Positions 17,744-25,947 of a stretch of 32,109 bases of DNA are shown here, piece by piece. Every line of letters starts with the position of its first letter. The first letter of the stretch is position 1. The translations under genes and the position numbers were made by a program. Location: contig CAIUGL010000055.1 of NCBI GenBank assembly GCA_903898715.1, forward strand, positions 1 through 32,109, written 5' to 3'. Below the pieces are notes generated by a model, which ran no database searches, was not told where the DNA came from, and saw only the letters and a list, made by a program, of their open reading frames with translations. Source of the stretch: an uncultured Cytophagaceae bacterium (GTDB taxonomy: Bacteria; Bacteroidota; Bacteroidia; Cytophagales; Spirosomataceae).

Positions 17744-19018
17744 ATGCGGATATTAATTAAGCAAGTTACCGTTCAAGATAGCCGGTCCGAATACTTCGGG
17801 AAGCGCGTTGATCTATTAGCCGAAGCTGGCCAATGGATCGAAATCGCTCCAAGTATTCAAGCAAAAGCTGATGTCGTGATTGAAGAAGCGAACGCTTCTT
17901 GGTCTCCCTCCGTCGTAGATTTACGGGTGCATCATACCTTACCTGGTGGCGAATTCCGAGAGGATTGGTTTAGTTTGCGCGCAGCCGCTTTGCAAGGTGG
18001 GGTGTTGGATATGCTATTATTGCCAACTGGCGAGCCGGTAGCCCAAACTGCAGAATCGATTCAGTTTATCATCCAAAAAGGGTTCCAGGCGATGGCGCCT
18101 TTGACAGTTGATAATAAAGGGGAGAATTTTGCTGAGTTGTTGGACTTGCACCAAGCCGGTGCCAACTGGTTCGGTCATGGAGCCGGATCACTCCAACATG
18201 TGGACTTTATGGGTAAATGTTTACAGTATCTACAGACCTTACCTGTCACGATTGTCTCTCGGCCAGATACGGAATCCTTGTCCTTATATGGGCAGATTCA
18301 CGAAGGATTGCAGTCGACGCTGCAAGGCATGAAAGGGATTCCCGTGTTAGCGGAAACCTTAAGTATCAAACGGGATTTAGATTTATTGCGCTATGTACGC
18401 GCGAATGCCTTTGGCCAAACCTCTGCTGGATTTAGATTGCATTTTGCCTGTCTTTCTTCAGCTGAGTCGGTGGATTTAATTCGGGCTGCAAAAGCAGAAG
18501 GATTACCTGTGACTGCTGATGTGGCGGTTCATCAATTGGTTTTCACTGAAGAAGCTGTCGCTGATTTTGATACGCATTTTAAAGTTTTCCCTCCATTTAG
18601 AGCGGAAACAGATCGGGAAGCTTTGTGGGATGGTTTGAAAACAGGTGTGATCGATGCGGTAGTTTCCGATCATCATCCGATCGAATTTGAATCAAAGGCG
18701 GTTGAGTTTGATCATGCCGCTTTTGGGACCATTGGCTTAGAAACCTTGTTTGTAGCCTTTATGCAAGCAGCGGATGCACGTAAATTGAAGCAAGCGGCTG
18801 ATTATGTTACTGTCCGTCCTGCCCACTTACTGGGAGTTCAACTGCCGGAATTAACCGTTGGGTCAGCTTGTAAAGGATTCGTTTATGTGGAAGCAATACA
18901 AGCAGCGTATGCAGAATCGATGATCAAGAGTAAATCGAAAAACAGCTGTTTCTTAGGTCATCAATTTGCCCATCAAATTCAGTATGTCTTGCAAGGTGCG
19001 ACATTGACAAAAAATTAG
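17744..19018 (+). CDS. Dihydroorotase-like protein lacking several metal ligands (pseudo-DHOase)
   Basis: 424 residues with the amidohydrolase fold of class I dihydroorotase (PyrC). The family marks are VVDLRVHHTLPGGE at 57-70, RLHFACLS at 231-238, KVFPPFRAETDREALWDGL at 280-298, SDHHP at 308-312 and GLETLF near 331. In active enzymes the first motif is DxHxH. Here it is D59-L-R61-V-H63, so one zinc-binding His is Arg. The usual FSDDG region reads WFGHGAG (142-148), and the HCED region seems to be SRPD (172-175), so the Asp and second His ligands also appear lost. H233 and D309 remain. Such PyrC-like proteins without activity are known as structural partners of aspartate transcarbamoylase (PyrX). 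It heads a tight operon with two membrane proteins and gldF. A catalytic role in pyrimidine synthesis is doubtful. Confidence 0.85.
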   Translation: MRILIKQVTVQDSRSEYFGKRVDLLAEAGQWIEIAPSIQAKADVVIEEANASWSPSVVDLRVHHTLPGGEFREDWFSLRAAALQGGVLDMLLLPTGEPVAQTAESIQFIIQKGFQAMAPLTVDNKGENFAELLDLHQAGANWFGHGAGSLQHVDFMGKCLQYLQTLPVTIVSRPDTESLSLYGQIHEGLQSTLQGMKGIPVLAETLSIKRDLDLLRYVRANAFGQTSAGFRLHFACLSSAESVDLIRAAKAEGLPVTADVAVHQLVFTEEAVADFDTHFKVFPPFRAETDREALWDGLKTGVIDAVVSDHHPIEFESKAVEFDHAAFGTIGLETLFVAFMQAADARKLKQAADYVTVRPAHLLGVQLPELTVGSACKGFVYVEAIQAAYAESMIKSKSKNSCFLGHQFAHQIQYVLQGATLTKN

Positions 19019-19019
19019 C

Positions 19020-19538
19020 ATGAAAAATTTTATTGCTCAATTACCGCGCCTAACCCTAGTTTCGTTGATGACGTTGCTTTTATTACTACTATATAGTTAC
19101 GTTTTTCAGGCAAATGGAATCATTCCGTTAGGCGGAAAGAAGGCTCCTAATTATGTGTTTTTATTAATTGGACAAGTTCTTCTTGCGCGTTTATTTGTGG
19201 GTAAAAATCGCGGTAGTTCGGTTCATTTCTTGCAGCTTTTTGGCTTTCAGTATGTATATGTGTTCATGACAGCTGCGCTCTCAGCCATTTCGTTGTATTA
19301 CTTTTACCAAAGCCCCATGGGCATTTCCTGGTTACAGGAATATGTAGCAGGTAGTTTACAAGAACTTGTTCAGTACCAACAAGCCATTGTGAAGCAGGAG
19401 GGAGCGGCTTATTTCGCTCAATTACAAGAAGGTATTCGTGGAATAGATGCGGCCAGCATTGCTAAAGATGATTTAAGCCAAAAATTAGCTCTTGCCTTTT
19501 TACCCAATTTATTGATCTCTTTATACTTTAAACAATAA
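19020..19538 (+). CDS. Small membrane protein, possibly a divergent DUF4199 relative
   Basis: 172 residues. Three clear membrane segments at about 12-31 (LVSLMTLLLLLLYSYVFQA), 45-60 and 73-93 (VYVFMTAALSAISLYYF). A soluble helical stretch at about 100-150 is rich in Gln, Glu and Ala. A final hydrophobic segment ends the protein (LALAFLPNLLISLYFKQ). The same order, two helices, a third, a charged helical loop and a C-terminal helix, is found in the DUF4199 protein encoded next. The two may therefore be an old tandem duplication, but the sequences are far apart and this is inference. The gene starts one base after the DHOase-like stop and ends 5 nt before the DUF4199 gene. No function is known. 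Confidence 0.7.
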   Translation: MKNFIAQLPRLTLVSLMTLLLLLLYSYVFQANGIIPLGGKKAPNYVFLLIGQVLLARLFVGKNRGSSVHFLQLFGFQYVYVFMTAALSAISLYYFYQSPMGISWLQEYVAGSLQELVQYQQAIVKQEGAAYFAQLQEGIRGIDAASIAKDDLSQKLALAFLPNLLISLYFKQ

Positions 19539-19543
19539 GCAAC

Positions 19544-20083
19544 ATGGAAAATCAAAAAATGTCACCAAGTTTAATTATGTTAAAATGGGGGGCCATCGGA
19601 GGTTTATTAAGTTTCATATTTACGCTGATTACGAAGTTCACGGGTTTAGAGGATGATTTCTCTGAAACATTGGGCTGGGTATCTACGATCTTTACGTTAA
19701 TTATCAATGTGACGATTTTGGTCTTAGCTTTACGCGAGGTTCGTGAAGAGAATGATGGCTTTATGAGTTATGGCCAAGGATTAGGTTCTTCTACGTTACT
19801 AGGTGCAATTTGGGGAGTCATTGCCGGTGGATTCAATTATATTTATTTACAATTCATCGACCAAGGTGTCGTTCAAAAGCAATTGGATTTAGCTCGAGAG
19901 CGTCTAGAAGATCAAGGCTTAACGGAAAGTCAAATTGAGGATGCAGAAAAAATCACCAAAATGATGATGGGTCCAGGAGTCCAATTTGTGATGGTTGTTG
20001 TGGTAACGATTGTCTTCATGTTTATTTTAGGATTGATTGTTTCTGGTGTCTTGAAGCGCGAGAAATCAGTTTTTGACGAGTAA
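19544..20083 (+). CDS. DUF4199 membrane protein
   Basis: 179 residues with four membrane segments at about 12-31, 43-62, 78-101 and 146-168. A charged helix lies between the third and fourth (QKQLDLARERLEDQGLTESQ). The sequence LREVREENDGFMSYGQGLGS is typical of DUF4199, a Bacteroidota membrane family of unknown role: a short polar loop with a Gly-rich turn between helices 2 and 3. The gene sits 5 nt after the previous gene and 3 nt before gldF, so all four genes from 17744 form one transcript. Confidence 0.85.
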   Translation: MENQKMSPSLIMLKWGAIGGLLSFIFTLITKFTGLEDDFSETLGWVSTIFTLIINVTILVLALREVREENDGFMSYGQGLGSSTLLGAIWGVIAGGFNYIYLQFIDQGVVQKQLDLARERLEDQGLTESQIEDAEKITKMMMGPGVQFVMVVVVTIVFMFILGLIVSGVLKREKSVFDE

Positions 20084-20086
20084 GGT

Positions 20087-20782
20087 ATGTGGGCCATCAT
20101 CCAAAAAGAGTTTAAGGCATTTTTTAGTTCGTTCATCGGCTTAGGCGTGATGGTGGCATTTTATGTCCTATTGAGTCTATACGTGTGGTATTTGACGGGC
20201 AATATTTTGGAATTTGGCTTCGCGGAGTTAACCGTATTCTTTGATTTGAATCCCTGGTTTTTCTTATTTTTTATTCCGGCTTTAGCCATGCGGTCATTTG
20301 CGGAGGAATTTGAATTAAAGACGTTTGATTTACTACGGACTTTACCCATTTCGATGGAGTCGATCACGCTAGGGAAAGTATTGGGCTTGTTTTTAGTGGT
20401 AGGGGTGGTGTTGTTGCCCACGTTTGTGTTTGTGTATTCGATAGGCCAACTGGGCAATCCGGTAGGAAATTACGATGCTTCCTTAGTTGTGGGTGGATAT
20501 ATCAGTATTCTGTTATTGTGTTACTCGTTTATATCGCTTAGCTGTTTAGCCTCTGCTTTAGTTGAAAAACAAGCGCTTGCTTTTGTACTCGGCGTATTTC
20601 TCAATTTTGTTTGTTGGCAAGTCCCACAAGAACTCACCTCACTCGAAACCATTTCCCTTTTTGAACATTACCAGGTCATTAGTAAGGGCGTTCTGGAGTT
20701 GGGCAGTATTGCTTTCTTTATTGGGTTTAATCTGATTGTTTTTGCGCTGATTCAGATGCGCTTACGGTTGAAGTTCCGTTAG
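20087..20782 (+). CDS. gldF: Gliding-motility ABC transporter permease GldF
   Basis: 231 residues, six membrane segments (about 15-36, 54-72, 97-118, 136-157, 162-181, 206-223). GldF marks are the start MWAIIQKEFKAFFSS, the PWFFLFFIPALAMRSFAEEF block (56-75), DLLRTLPIS before GKVLG, and GNPVGNYD at 123-130. In Flavobacterium johnsoniae GldF, GldG and the ATPase GldA make an ABC transporter needed for gliding. Some gliding Bacteroidota lack it. Normally gldG follows gldF directly. Here the next gene is convergent and there is no gldG. The TAG stop (20780-20782) overlaps the TAA stop of the opposite ABC ATPase in the string TTAG. A generic ABC-2 permease is the alternative, but the GldF pattern is good along the whole length. 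Confidence 0.85.
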   Translation: MWAIIQKEFKAFFSSFIGLGVMVAFYVLLSLYVWYLTGNILEFGFAELTVFFDLNPWFFLFFIPALAMRSFAEEFELKTFDLLRTLPISMESITLGKVLGLFLVVGVVLLPTFVFVYSIGQLGNPVGNYDASLVVGGYISILLLCYSFISLSCLASALVEKQALAFVLGVFLNFVCWQVPQELTSLETISLFEHYQVISKGVLELGSIAFFIGFNLIVFALIQMRLRLKFR

Positions 20783-21399
20783 TTTTTATAATCGGCAATC
20801 GCGATTTGATGTTCGCATAACGCAATTTCAAGGGCTTCATTCGAAGCAATGAATATTAGTTTAGCTCTGTTTTCATTTAGTTTAGCGATAAACCATTGTT
20901 TCGCTTTTTCATCTAGGTTAGACGTAGGTTCATCTAAGCAAAGAATAGGTCGAGGGGAAAGTAGTGCGCAGGCTAATTTGATTTTTTGGCGCATGCCAGA
21001 GGAATAGTTTTTAATCAATTTTGCCTTCCCAGGGCTCAATTCCATGTATTTTTCGAAGCCGAGTAGGGTAAGGTCAGCTGGTATGAATCCAAGCTTTTGC
21101 AAAAATTCAATTAACTCGCTGAGCGTAAATTCTTCAATCACGTCTACATACGGCGCGGCATAGGCTACGTATTGATGGGCTTCGTGTGTTGAAATAGCCG
21201 TTCCATCCGCTTGTACGAATTCGACCTGACCATGCGTCGGTAATGAAAATTGTGCTAATATTTTAAGTAATGTACTTTTTCCGGTGCCGTTGGGTCCAAC
21301 GAGTGCGTAGGCATGACCAGCAGAAAATGTGCCGTGTACATTTTTGAAGATCCATTCTTTACGGAATTTTTTCTCAACACCTGTTGCAATGATCTTCAT
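20779..21399 (-). CDS. Small ABC transporter ATP-binding protein in the lpx operon
   Basis: 206 residues from the ATG at 21399. A TTG two codons upstream is also open. Walker A GPNGTGKS is at 35-42, signature YSSGMRQK at 132-139, Walker B LCLDEP at 153-158 and D-loop NLD at 161-163. Two switch residues differ from the standard: the Q-loop region reads AYAAPYVDVIEEF with no Gln, and the H-loop reads IASNEAL with Asn (N187) where His is usual. The size is like CcmA-type small ATPases. It is the last gene of the HD-lpxD-lpxC/fabZ-lpxA operon, 7 nt after lpxA. ATPases of this kind are often found near lpxA in Bacteroidota, which suggests an envelope role. Its permease is not evident. The convergent gldF is physically adjacent, but GldA is usually about 300 residues, so pairing is not implied. 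Confidence 0.88.
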   Translation of the reverse strand: MKIIATGVEKKFRKEWIFKNVHGTFSAGHAYALVGPNGTGKSTLLKILAQFSLPTHGQVEFVQADGTAISTHEAHQYVAYAAPYVDVIEEFTLSELIEFLQKLGFIPADLTLLGFEKYMELSPGKAKLIKNYSSGMRQKIKLACALLSPRPILCLDEPTSNLDEKAKQWFIAKLNENRAKLIFIASNEALEIALCEHQIAIADYKN

Positions 21400-21406
21400 A
21401 GGCAAA

Positions 21407-22174
21407 TTAACCTTTCATGATGCCACGCTCGGAATCACGGACAAAATTGACAATTTCATCGCGATGCGCAGAGGCTGGAATATGTTGCTCAATTTGCGCG
21501 ATGGCATCTTGGTTGTTTAGGCCTTTTTGGTAGATAAAGCGATAGGTTTCTTGAATTTCAGCTACCTGCTCATCATTAAATTCACGTCTGCGTAAACCTA
21601 TGGAATTGATACCGGCATAGCTAAGTGGCTCACGACCTGCTTTTGTAAATGGAGGTACATCTTTCCGAACGAGTGAGCCGCCTGAAATCATGACGTGCCG
21701 ACCGATATGTGCGAATTGATGTACGGCGGAAGAACCACCGATAATAGCAAAATCACCCATGGTTACGTGGCCGGCTAATTGGACTGAATTCGCGATAATG
21801 CAATGATTTCCGATCAAACAATCGTGGGCTACATGGACATAAGCCATGATTAAGCAGTTTTGACCTATCACCGTTTTAAGCTTGTCGGCCGTACCGCGAT
21901 TCACCGTCACGCATTCACGGATGGTTGTGTCATCGCCAATTTCAGCTGTTGTAATTTCACCACCAAACTTTAAATCTTGTGGTACGGCTGAAATAACGGC
22001 TCCAGGAAAAATACGCACATTTTTTCCGATCCGGGCGCCAGGATAGATGGTTACATGAGAACCGATCCATGTACCTTCGCCTATTTCCACATCTTCATGA
22101 ATAACTGAAAAAGGTTCCACGGTAACGTTGGCGCCTAATTTAGCTTCTGGATGGATGACAGAAAGTGTTTGCAT
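21407..22174 (-). CDS. lpxA: UDP-N-acetylglucosamine acyltransferase LpxA
   Basis: 255 residues. A left-handed parallel beta-helix of hexapeptide repeats runs from about 10 to 190 (IGEGTWIGSHVTIYPGARIG). The catalytic His is H117 in YVHVAHDCLIGN, matching E. coli H125. The nucleotide/acyl region GGSLVRKDVPPFTKAGREP and the C-terminal helical part (LRRREFNDEQVAEI) are typical. The enzyme transfers a 3-hydroxyacyl group from ACP to the 3-OH of UDP-GlcNAc, the first step of lipid A synthesis. The gap from lpxC-fabZ is 9 nt and to the ABC ATPase 7 nt, so these are co-transcribed. Confidence 0.96.
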   Translation of the reverse strand: MQTLSVIHPEAKLGANVTVEPFSVIHEDVEIGEGTWIGSHVTIYPGARIGKNVRIFPGAVISAVPQDLKFGGEITTAEIGDDTTIRECVTVNRGTADKLKTVIGQNCLIMAYVHVAHDCLIGNHCIIANSVQLAGHVTMGDFAIIGGSSAVHQFAHIGRHVMISGGSLVRKDVPPFTKAGREPLSYAGINSIGLRRREFNDEQVAEIQETYRFIYQKGLNNQDAIAQIEQHIPASAHRDEIVNFVRDSERGIMKG

Positions 22175-22183
22175 ATAATTGAC

Positions 22184-23578
22184 CTAAGATTTTCTAACAA
22201 GACTAGCTGTCATTTCAGCTTCACATACTACTTGGCCAGCGACATACGCTTTACCGATCATTTTGGCAATTCCCCGACGAATCGGTGCCGTTAATTCACA
22301 TTTAAAGATGACGGTATCACCAGGGATTACAGATTTTCTAAAGCGACAGTTTTCGATGCCTACTAAATACGGCCAGTAATTTTCTGGATCTGGTACTGAG
22401 CTAAGGACCAAGATTCCGCCGGTTTGTGCCATAGCTTCTACTTGCATGACACCAGGCATCACTGGATTATTTGGGAAGTGTCCCATGAAATAGTTTTCAT
22501 TCATGGTGACATTTTTTACGCCCACTACACTGTTATCATCCAAATAAATGATTTTGTCAATCATTTGGAATGGATAGCGGTGTGGCAATAATTCGTATAC
22601 GCGCTCGTGTGTAAAGATCGGAGGTTGTTTCGCATCGTAAACCGGTACGTTGTTTTTCTCCGCCTCTAACATGAGTTTTTTAATCTTTTTCGCTAATTCC
22701 ACATTCGATGCATGGCCTGGACGTGAGGCTAAGATCTGAGCTTTGATGGGTCTGCCTACCAAAGCTAAATCGCCCATGACATCTAATAATTTGTGGCGCG
22801 CCATTTCATTTGAAAAGTGCAGGCTGGTATTATTCATGATGCCGGCATCTTTAGAAATAGACACTTTTGGCTTGCCTAAAACCTCTGAAATATGCGCTAG
22901 TTCACCCTCTGAATATTCTCTGTCAGCGATGACAATCGCGTTGTTCAAATCACCACCTTTGATTAAACCCGCATTATAAAGTGCTTCTAATTCATGCACG
23001 AAGCAGAAAGTCCGGCACATGGAAAAGTCTTTTTCAAATTGAGACACATGCGATAGGTTGGCATGTTGGCTCGATAAAAACTTCGAATTATAATCGACCA
23101 TCACCGCGATGCGGTAATCATTTAAAGGCAAGGCAGCAAGTTCAATTCCTTTGTCTAAATCTTTGAATCGTACTTCTTCGGGTAATTCAAAGAATTTACG
23201 GTGTGCTTCTTGTTCAACGGGCTCTGCATCACGTAGTGCTTCTACAAATTTGATGGAAGAACCATCCATGATCGGAGGTTCTGGACCGTCTAGTTGGATG
23301 AGGATATTGTCAATTTCAAGACCTACTAAAGCTGCGAGTACGTGTTCAACCGTATTAATTCGAGCGCCATTGTGTTCGATGGTGGTACCACGGGAGGTAT
23401 CTACCACATAGTCTACATCGGCATCAGCGATAGGCTGACCTGGCAAATCAACGCGCTGGAATTTGATTCCATGGTTCGTTGGTGCTGGCAAAAAGGTCAT
23501 ATTGGCTACGACACCTGTATGCAAGCCTACGCCGGATAAGGTTACTGATTTGGTAATGGTATGTTGCTTATTATTCAT
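22184..23578 (-). CDS. lpxC/fabZ: Bifunctional LpxC deacetylase / FabZ dehydratase
   Basis: 464 residues from the ATG at 23578. A longer start overlapping lpxD was rejected because the conserved N-terminus begins QHTITKSVTLSGVGLHTGV. LpxC part (1 to about 305): the zinc ligands are H79 in NTVEHVLAAL, and H262 and D266 in MARHKLLDVMGDL. H289 in RPGHASN is the general acid position. FabZ part (about 325-464): LLPHRYPFQMID, then the hot-dog motif GHFPNNPVMPGVMQVEAMAQ with catalytic H367 and E381. LpxC removes the N-acetyl group in lipid A synthesis and FabZ dehydrates 3-hydroxyacyl-ACP. Both act on the same 3-hydroxyacyl-ACP branch point. This fusion is characteristic of Bacteroidota. Confidence 0.96.
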   Translation of the reverse strand: MNNKQHTITKSVTLSGVGLHTGVVANMTFLPAPTNHGIKFQRVDLPGQPIADADVDYVVDTSRGTTIEHNGARINTVEHVLAALVGLEIDNILIQLDGPEPPIMDGSSIKFVEALRDAEPVEQEAHRKFFELPEEVRFKDLDKGIELAALPLNDYRIAVMVDYNSKFLSSQHANLSHVSQFEKDFSMCRTFCFVHELEALYNAGLIKGGDLNNAIVIADREYSEGELAHISEVLGKPKVSISKDAGIMNNTSLHFSNEMARHKLLDVMGDLALVGRPIKAQILASRPGHASNVELAKKIKKLMLEAEKNNVPVYDAKQPPIFTHERVYELLPHRYPFQMIDKIIYLDDNSVVGVKNVTMNENYFMGHFPNNPVMPGVMQVEAMAQTGGILVLSSVPDPENYWPYLVGIENCRFRKSVIPGDTVIFKCELTAPIRRGIAKMIGKAYVAGQVVCEAEMTASLVRKS

Positions 23579-23591
23579 GAGAAGGTTAAGC

Positions 23592-24605
23592 CTATTTAAT
23601 GTTTTTAATTTGATCAAATAATTCGGGTAGTCGGCGAATCAATGCACTTCTTTTCAAGTATTCTGCATTATTCACAGCTGGATAACCGCCTATTACTTGT
23701 CCAGCTTGTTTGATCGATTTGGTTACACCAGCCCGACCCGTTATAATTGTTTTGGCTGCAATCGTTAGGTGGCCGGCGATGCCTACCTGACCTGCGATTA
23801 AGCAGTTTTCGCCAATTTTCGTAGAACCTGAAATGCCGGTTTGCGCAGCGATGGCGGTGTTTGCGCCAATGTCCACATTGTGTGCAATTTGAACAAGATT
23901 ATCGATTTTGACACCGGAACGAATGAACGTAGAACCCATGGTGGCTCGATCTATCGTGGTGTTTGCGCCGATACTGACGTGATCTTCAATGACCACATTG
24001 CCTAGCTGCGGAATCGCTTTAAACGATCCATCGGCTTGTGGTGCATGGCCAAAGCCATCGGAACCAATCACCGCATTCGAATGAATGACTACGTGATTGC
24101 CTATGATGGTGTCGTTATAAATTACAACACCAGGGTAAATGATACAATTATCACCTATTTGGACATTTTTGCCGATACTCACCTGGTTATGAATACTGGT
24201 GTTATCGCCTATTTTGCAGTGGGAGTCGATGCTGGTAAATCTACCTACAAACAGGTCTTTGCCTACTTTGACCCCTGCTTCGATAATGGCGTGAATGGAA
24301 ATACCTGTTTCGCGCGTAGCGGTCATTTCTTGGTATTTCTGTAATAGGATGGTAAATGCTACGTATGGGTCATCCACGCAAATGAGGGTGGATTTCACTT
24401 TATTTTTCAATGCCAAATCCTTGGATACAATGACTGCTGTGGCATTGGTATCGTATAAATAAGATTCGTATTTGGGATTAGACAGAAAGGAAATGCTGCC
24501 GGGTTTACCTTCTTCGATTTTATCAAAACCAGTAATAAATTGAGAACCATCGCCTGATACTGTGCCTTGGAGGATTGTCGCAATTTGGTCAACAGTAAAT
24601 TTCAT
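23592..24605 (-). CDS. lpxD: UDP-3-O-(3-hydroxyacyl)glucosamine N-acyltransferase LpxD
   Basis: 337 residues. The N-terminal uridine-binding domain is at about 1-100 ([20 protein letters not shown] and [20 protein letters not shown]). A hexapeptide beta-helix spans about 105-315, with the catalytic His H242 in [12 protein letters not shown] and [16 protein letters not shown] as the acyl/nucleotide loop. It ends with a C-terminal helix ([17 protein letters not shown]). It adds the second hydroxyacyl chain to UDP-3-O-acyl-glucosamine after LpxC. It lies 13 nt before lpxC-fabZ and 36 nt after the HD gene, in the same direction. Confidence 0.96.
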   Translation of the reverse strand: MKFTVDQIATILQGTVSGDGSQFITGFDKIEEGKPGSISFLSNPKYESYLYDTNATAVIVSKDLALKNKVKSTLICVDDPYVAFTILLQKYQEMTATRETGISIHAIIEAGVKVGKDLFVGRFTSIDSHCKIGDNTSIHNQVSIGKNVQIGDNCIIYPGVVIYNDTIIGNHVVIHSNAVIGSDGFGHAPQADGSFKAIPQLGNVVIEDHVSIGANTTIDRATMGSTFIRSGVKIDNLVQIAHNVDIGANTAIAAQTGISGSTKIGENCLIAGQVGIAGHLTIAAKTIITGRAGVTKSIKQAGQVIGGYPAVNNAEYLKRSALIRRLPELFDQIKNIK

Positions 24606-24641
24606 GCGGGATGAATATAGGCTAAGGTTAAAAAAATGTTT

Positions 24642-25889
24642 TTACGAACTCAATTCGCCTTGCAAATATACGCTCTTTGGGCAACAAAAATAGTATTTTT
24701 TTACAATCTTACTTAATGCTTGGATGGTCGGTAAGTCAGATGCCTCTGCTAACTCGACCACTTGCCCTTGTTTATCGACGATCTTGATGGTATTATCGCC
24801 TTGTACATAGGCAGAATTGCTGGTTGTACCCTCGACAACAAAGTAAGACAACTCCTCTTCGTTTATTTTAAGGCGCTGTGTAATTTCTTGCGCCAGCTCG
24901 GTACGCTTTGATTTTGGGATAGGTTGCGTGCCTAATTTGCAGGTGAACAGTCGGCGCGCCAAGAAATCACTACATAAACGTGACAGAATAGGGTCCGTTG
25001 CGTGCTTCCATTCTTTGATGGCGGCCCATACATCGTGATCGTCTAAATCTGTGAAGGCTAGCCATAGTTTATCGGTGCTTGCAAACTCTTCCCAGGTATA
25101 ATCTTTCTTGAGGAAAGTCATGAGGGCGGAGGTGCATGTTAGTTTTTTGCCTTCGTGGATGAGGGTTTTGGCCCGACGAAGTATTTGGATCAACATCGTT
25201 TCTGCGGCGATGGCTGTTTTGTGTAAATACACTTGCCAATACATCAGTCGGCGTGCCATCAAGAAATTCTCGATTGAATAAATTCCTTTTTCTTCCATCA
25301 CCAAATTCTCGTCTTGCAGGTCAAGCATACTCAATAGACGTTCGGAACCGATGAATCCTTCACGTACGCCGGTATAAAACGAGTCACGGGAAAGGTAATC
25401 TAATCTATCAACGTCCAGTTGGCTCGAAATCAATTGATGAAAAAATGGTCGTTCGTATTTTCCACTAAACATATCGATGGCTAGCGTTAATCTACCATCA
25501 AAATGTTCGTTCAGCTTTTTCATGAGGAGGTTGGATATCTCTTCGTGGTGAACGTGATTGAGTAGGGTATATTCTAGTACGTGTGAAAAAGGTCCGTGTC
25601 CCACATCATGTAATAGAATGGCGATGGCGGCGGCTTCTTTTTCATGGTCGGTGATCGTATAACCTTTCGCTTGCAGATTGGCCAATGCCTGATCCATGAG
25701 GTGCATGGCGCCTAGGGCGTGGTGAAAGCGGGTATGGTGTGCGCCCGGATAGACAAATTCGGCAAGTCCTAGTTGCTTGATTCGTTTGAGTCGCTGGACA
25801 AATGGATGATCAATCAACTTGAGGATGAATGGGTTATTGATCTTGATGAACCCGTAAATGGGGTCGTTAATAATTTTGGTTGGAAACAT
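24642..25889 (-). CDS. HD-domain phosphohydrolase (SAMHD1/YwfO-like)
   Basis: 415 residues. HD-domain metal motifs: the first His in HTRFHHALGAMHL (about 52-64), H94-D95 in ILLHDVGHGPFSH, and a late Asp in SQLDVDRLDYLSRDSFYTGV (about 157-176). The start IINDPIYGFI and RLKRIKQLGL, with the FVYPGA segment, are those of the SAMHD1 / dNTP triphosphohydrolase-like HD proteins, also represented by B. subtilis YwfO. Substrate and direction cannot be read from sequence. The C-terminal 150 residues are helical with a short beta region. It is the first gene of the lpxD-lpxC/fabZ-lpxA operon, with a good -7 box (TACATTTG) 20 nt before the ATG. Its link to lipid A synthesis is only by position. Confidence 0.9.
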   Translation of the reverse strand: MFPTKIINDPIYGFIKINNPFILKLIDHPFVQRLKRIKQLGLAEFVYPGAHHTRFHHALGAMHLMDQALANLQAKGYTITDHEKEAAAIAILLHDVGHGPFSHVLEYTLLNHVHHEEISNLLMKKLNEHFDGRLTLAIDMFSGKYERPFFHQLISSQLDVDRLDYLSRDSFYTGVREGFIGSERLLSMLDLQDENLVMEEKGIYSIENFLMARRLMYWQVYLHKTAIAAETMLIQILRRAKTLIHEGKKLTCTSALMTFLKKDYTWEEFASTDKLWLAFTDLDDHDVWAAIKEWKHATDPILSRLCSDFLARRLFTCKLGTQPIPKSKRTELAQEITQRLKINEEELSYFVVEGTTSNSAYVQGDNTIKIVDKQGQVVELAEASDLPTIQALSKIVKKYYFCCPKSVYLQGELSS

Positions 25890-25908
25890 ACACGTTAAAA
25901 TATTACCC

Positions 25909-25916
25909 CAAATGTA
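25909..25916 (-). promoter_or_regulatory. Putative -7 box of the HD-lpx operon
   Basis: On the minus strand this reads TACATTTG, a full TAnnTTTG match, ending 19 nt before the HD-protein ATG. No good TTTG -33 element is visible at the usual distance. It is divergent from the tRNA promoter on the other strand, 21 nt away. Confidence 0.5.
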
Positions 25917-25937
25917 GTTAGAAAGCCAATAATTAAT

Positions 25938-25945
25938 TAATTTTG
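25938..25945 (+). promoter_or_regulatory. Putative -7 box of the tRNA gene
   Basis: TAATTTTG, a full TAnnTTTG match, ends 24 nt before the mature tRNA 5' end. The -33 region is A/T-rich with no clear TTTG. The position suits a short leader that RNase P would remove. Confidence 0.5.
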
Positions 25946-25947
25946 CG

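Noticed and set aside
22184-23578. LpxC-FabZ fusion as a novelty.
   Set aside because: The fusion is well known and normal in Bacteroidota.
23579-23617. Longer start of the LpxC-FabZ protein overlapping lpxD.
   Set aside because: The conserved N-terminus begins after the ATG at 23578. The extension would not be conserved and overlaps the lpxD stop.
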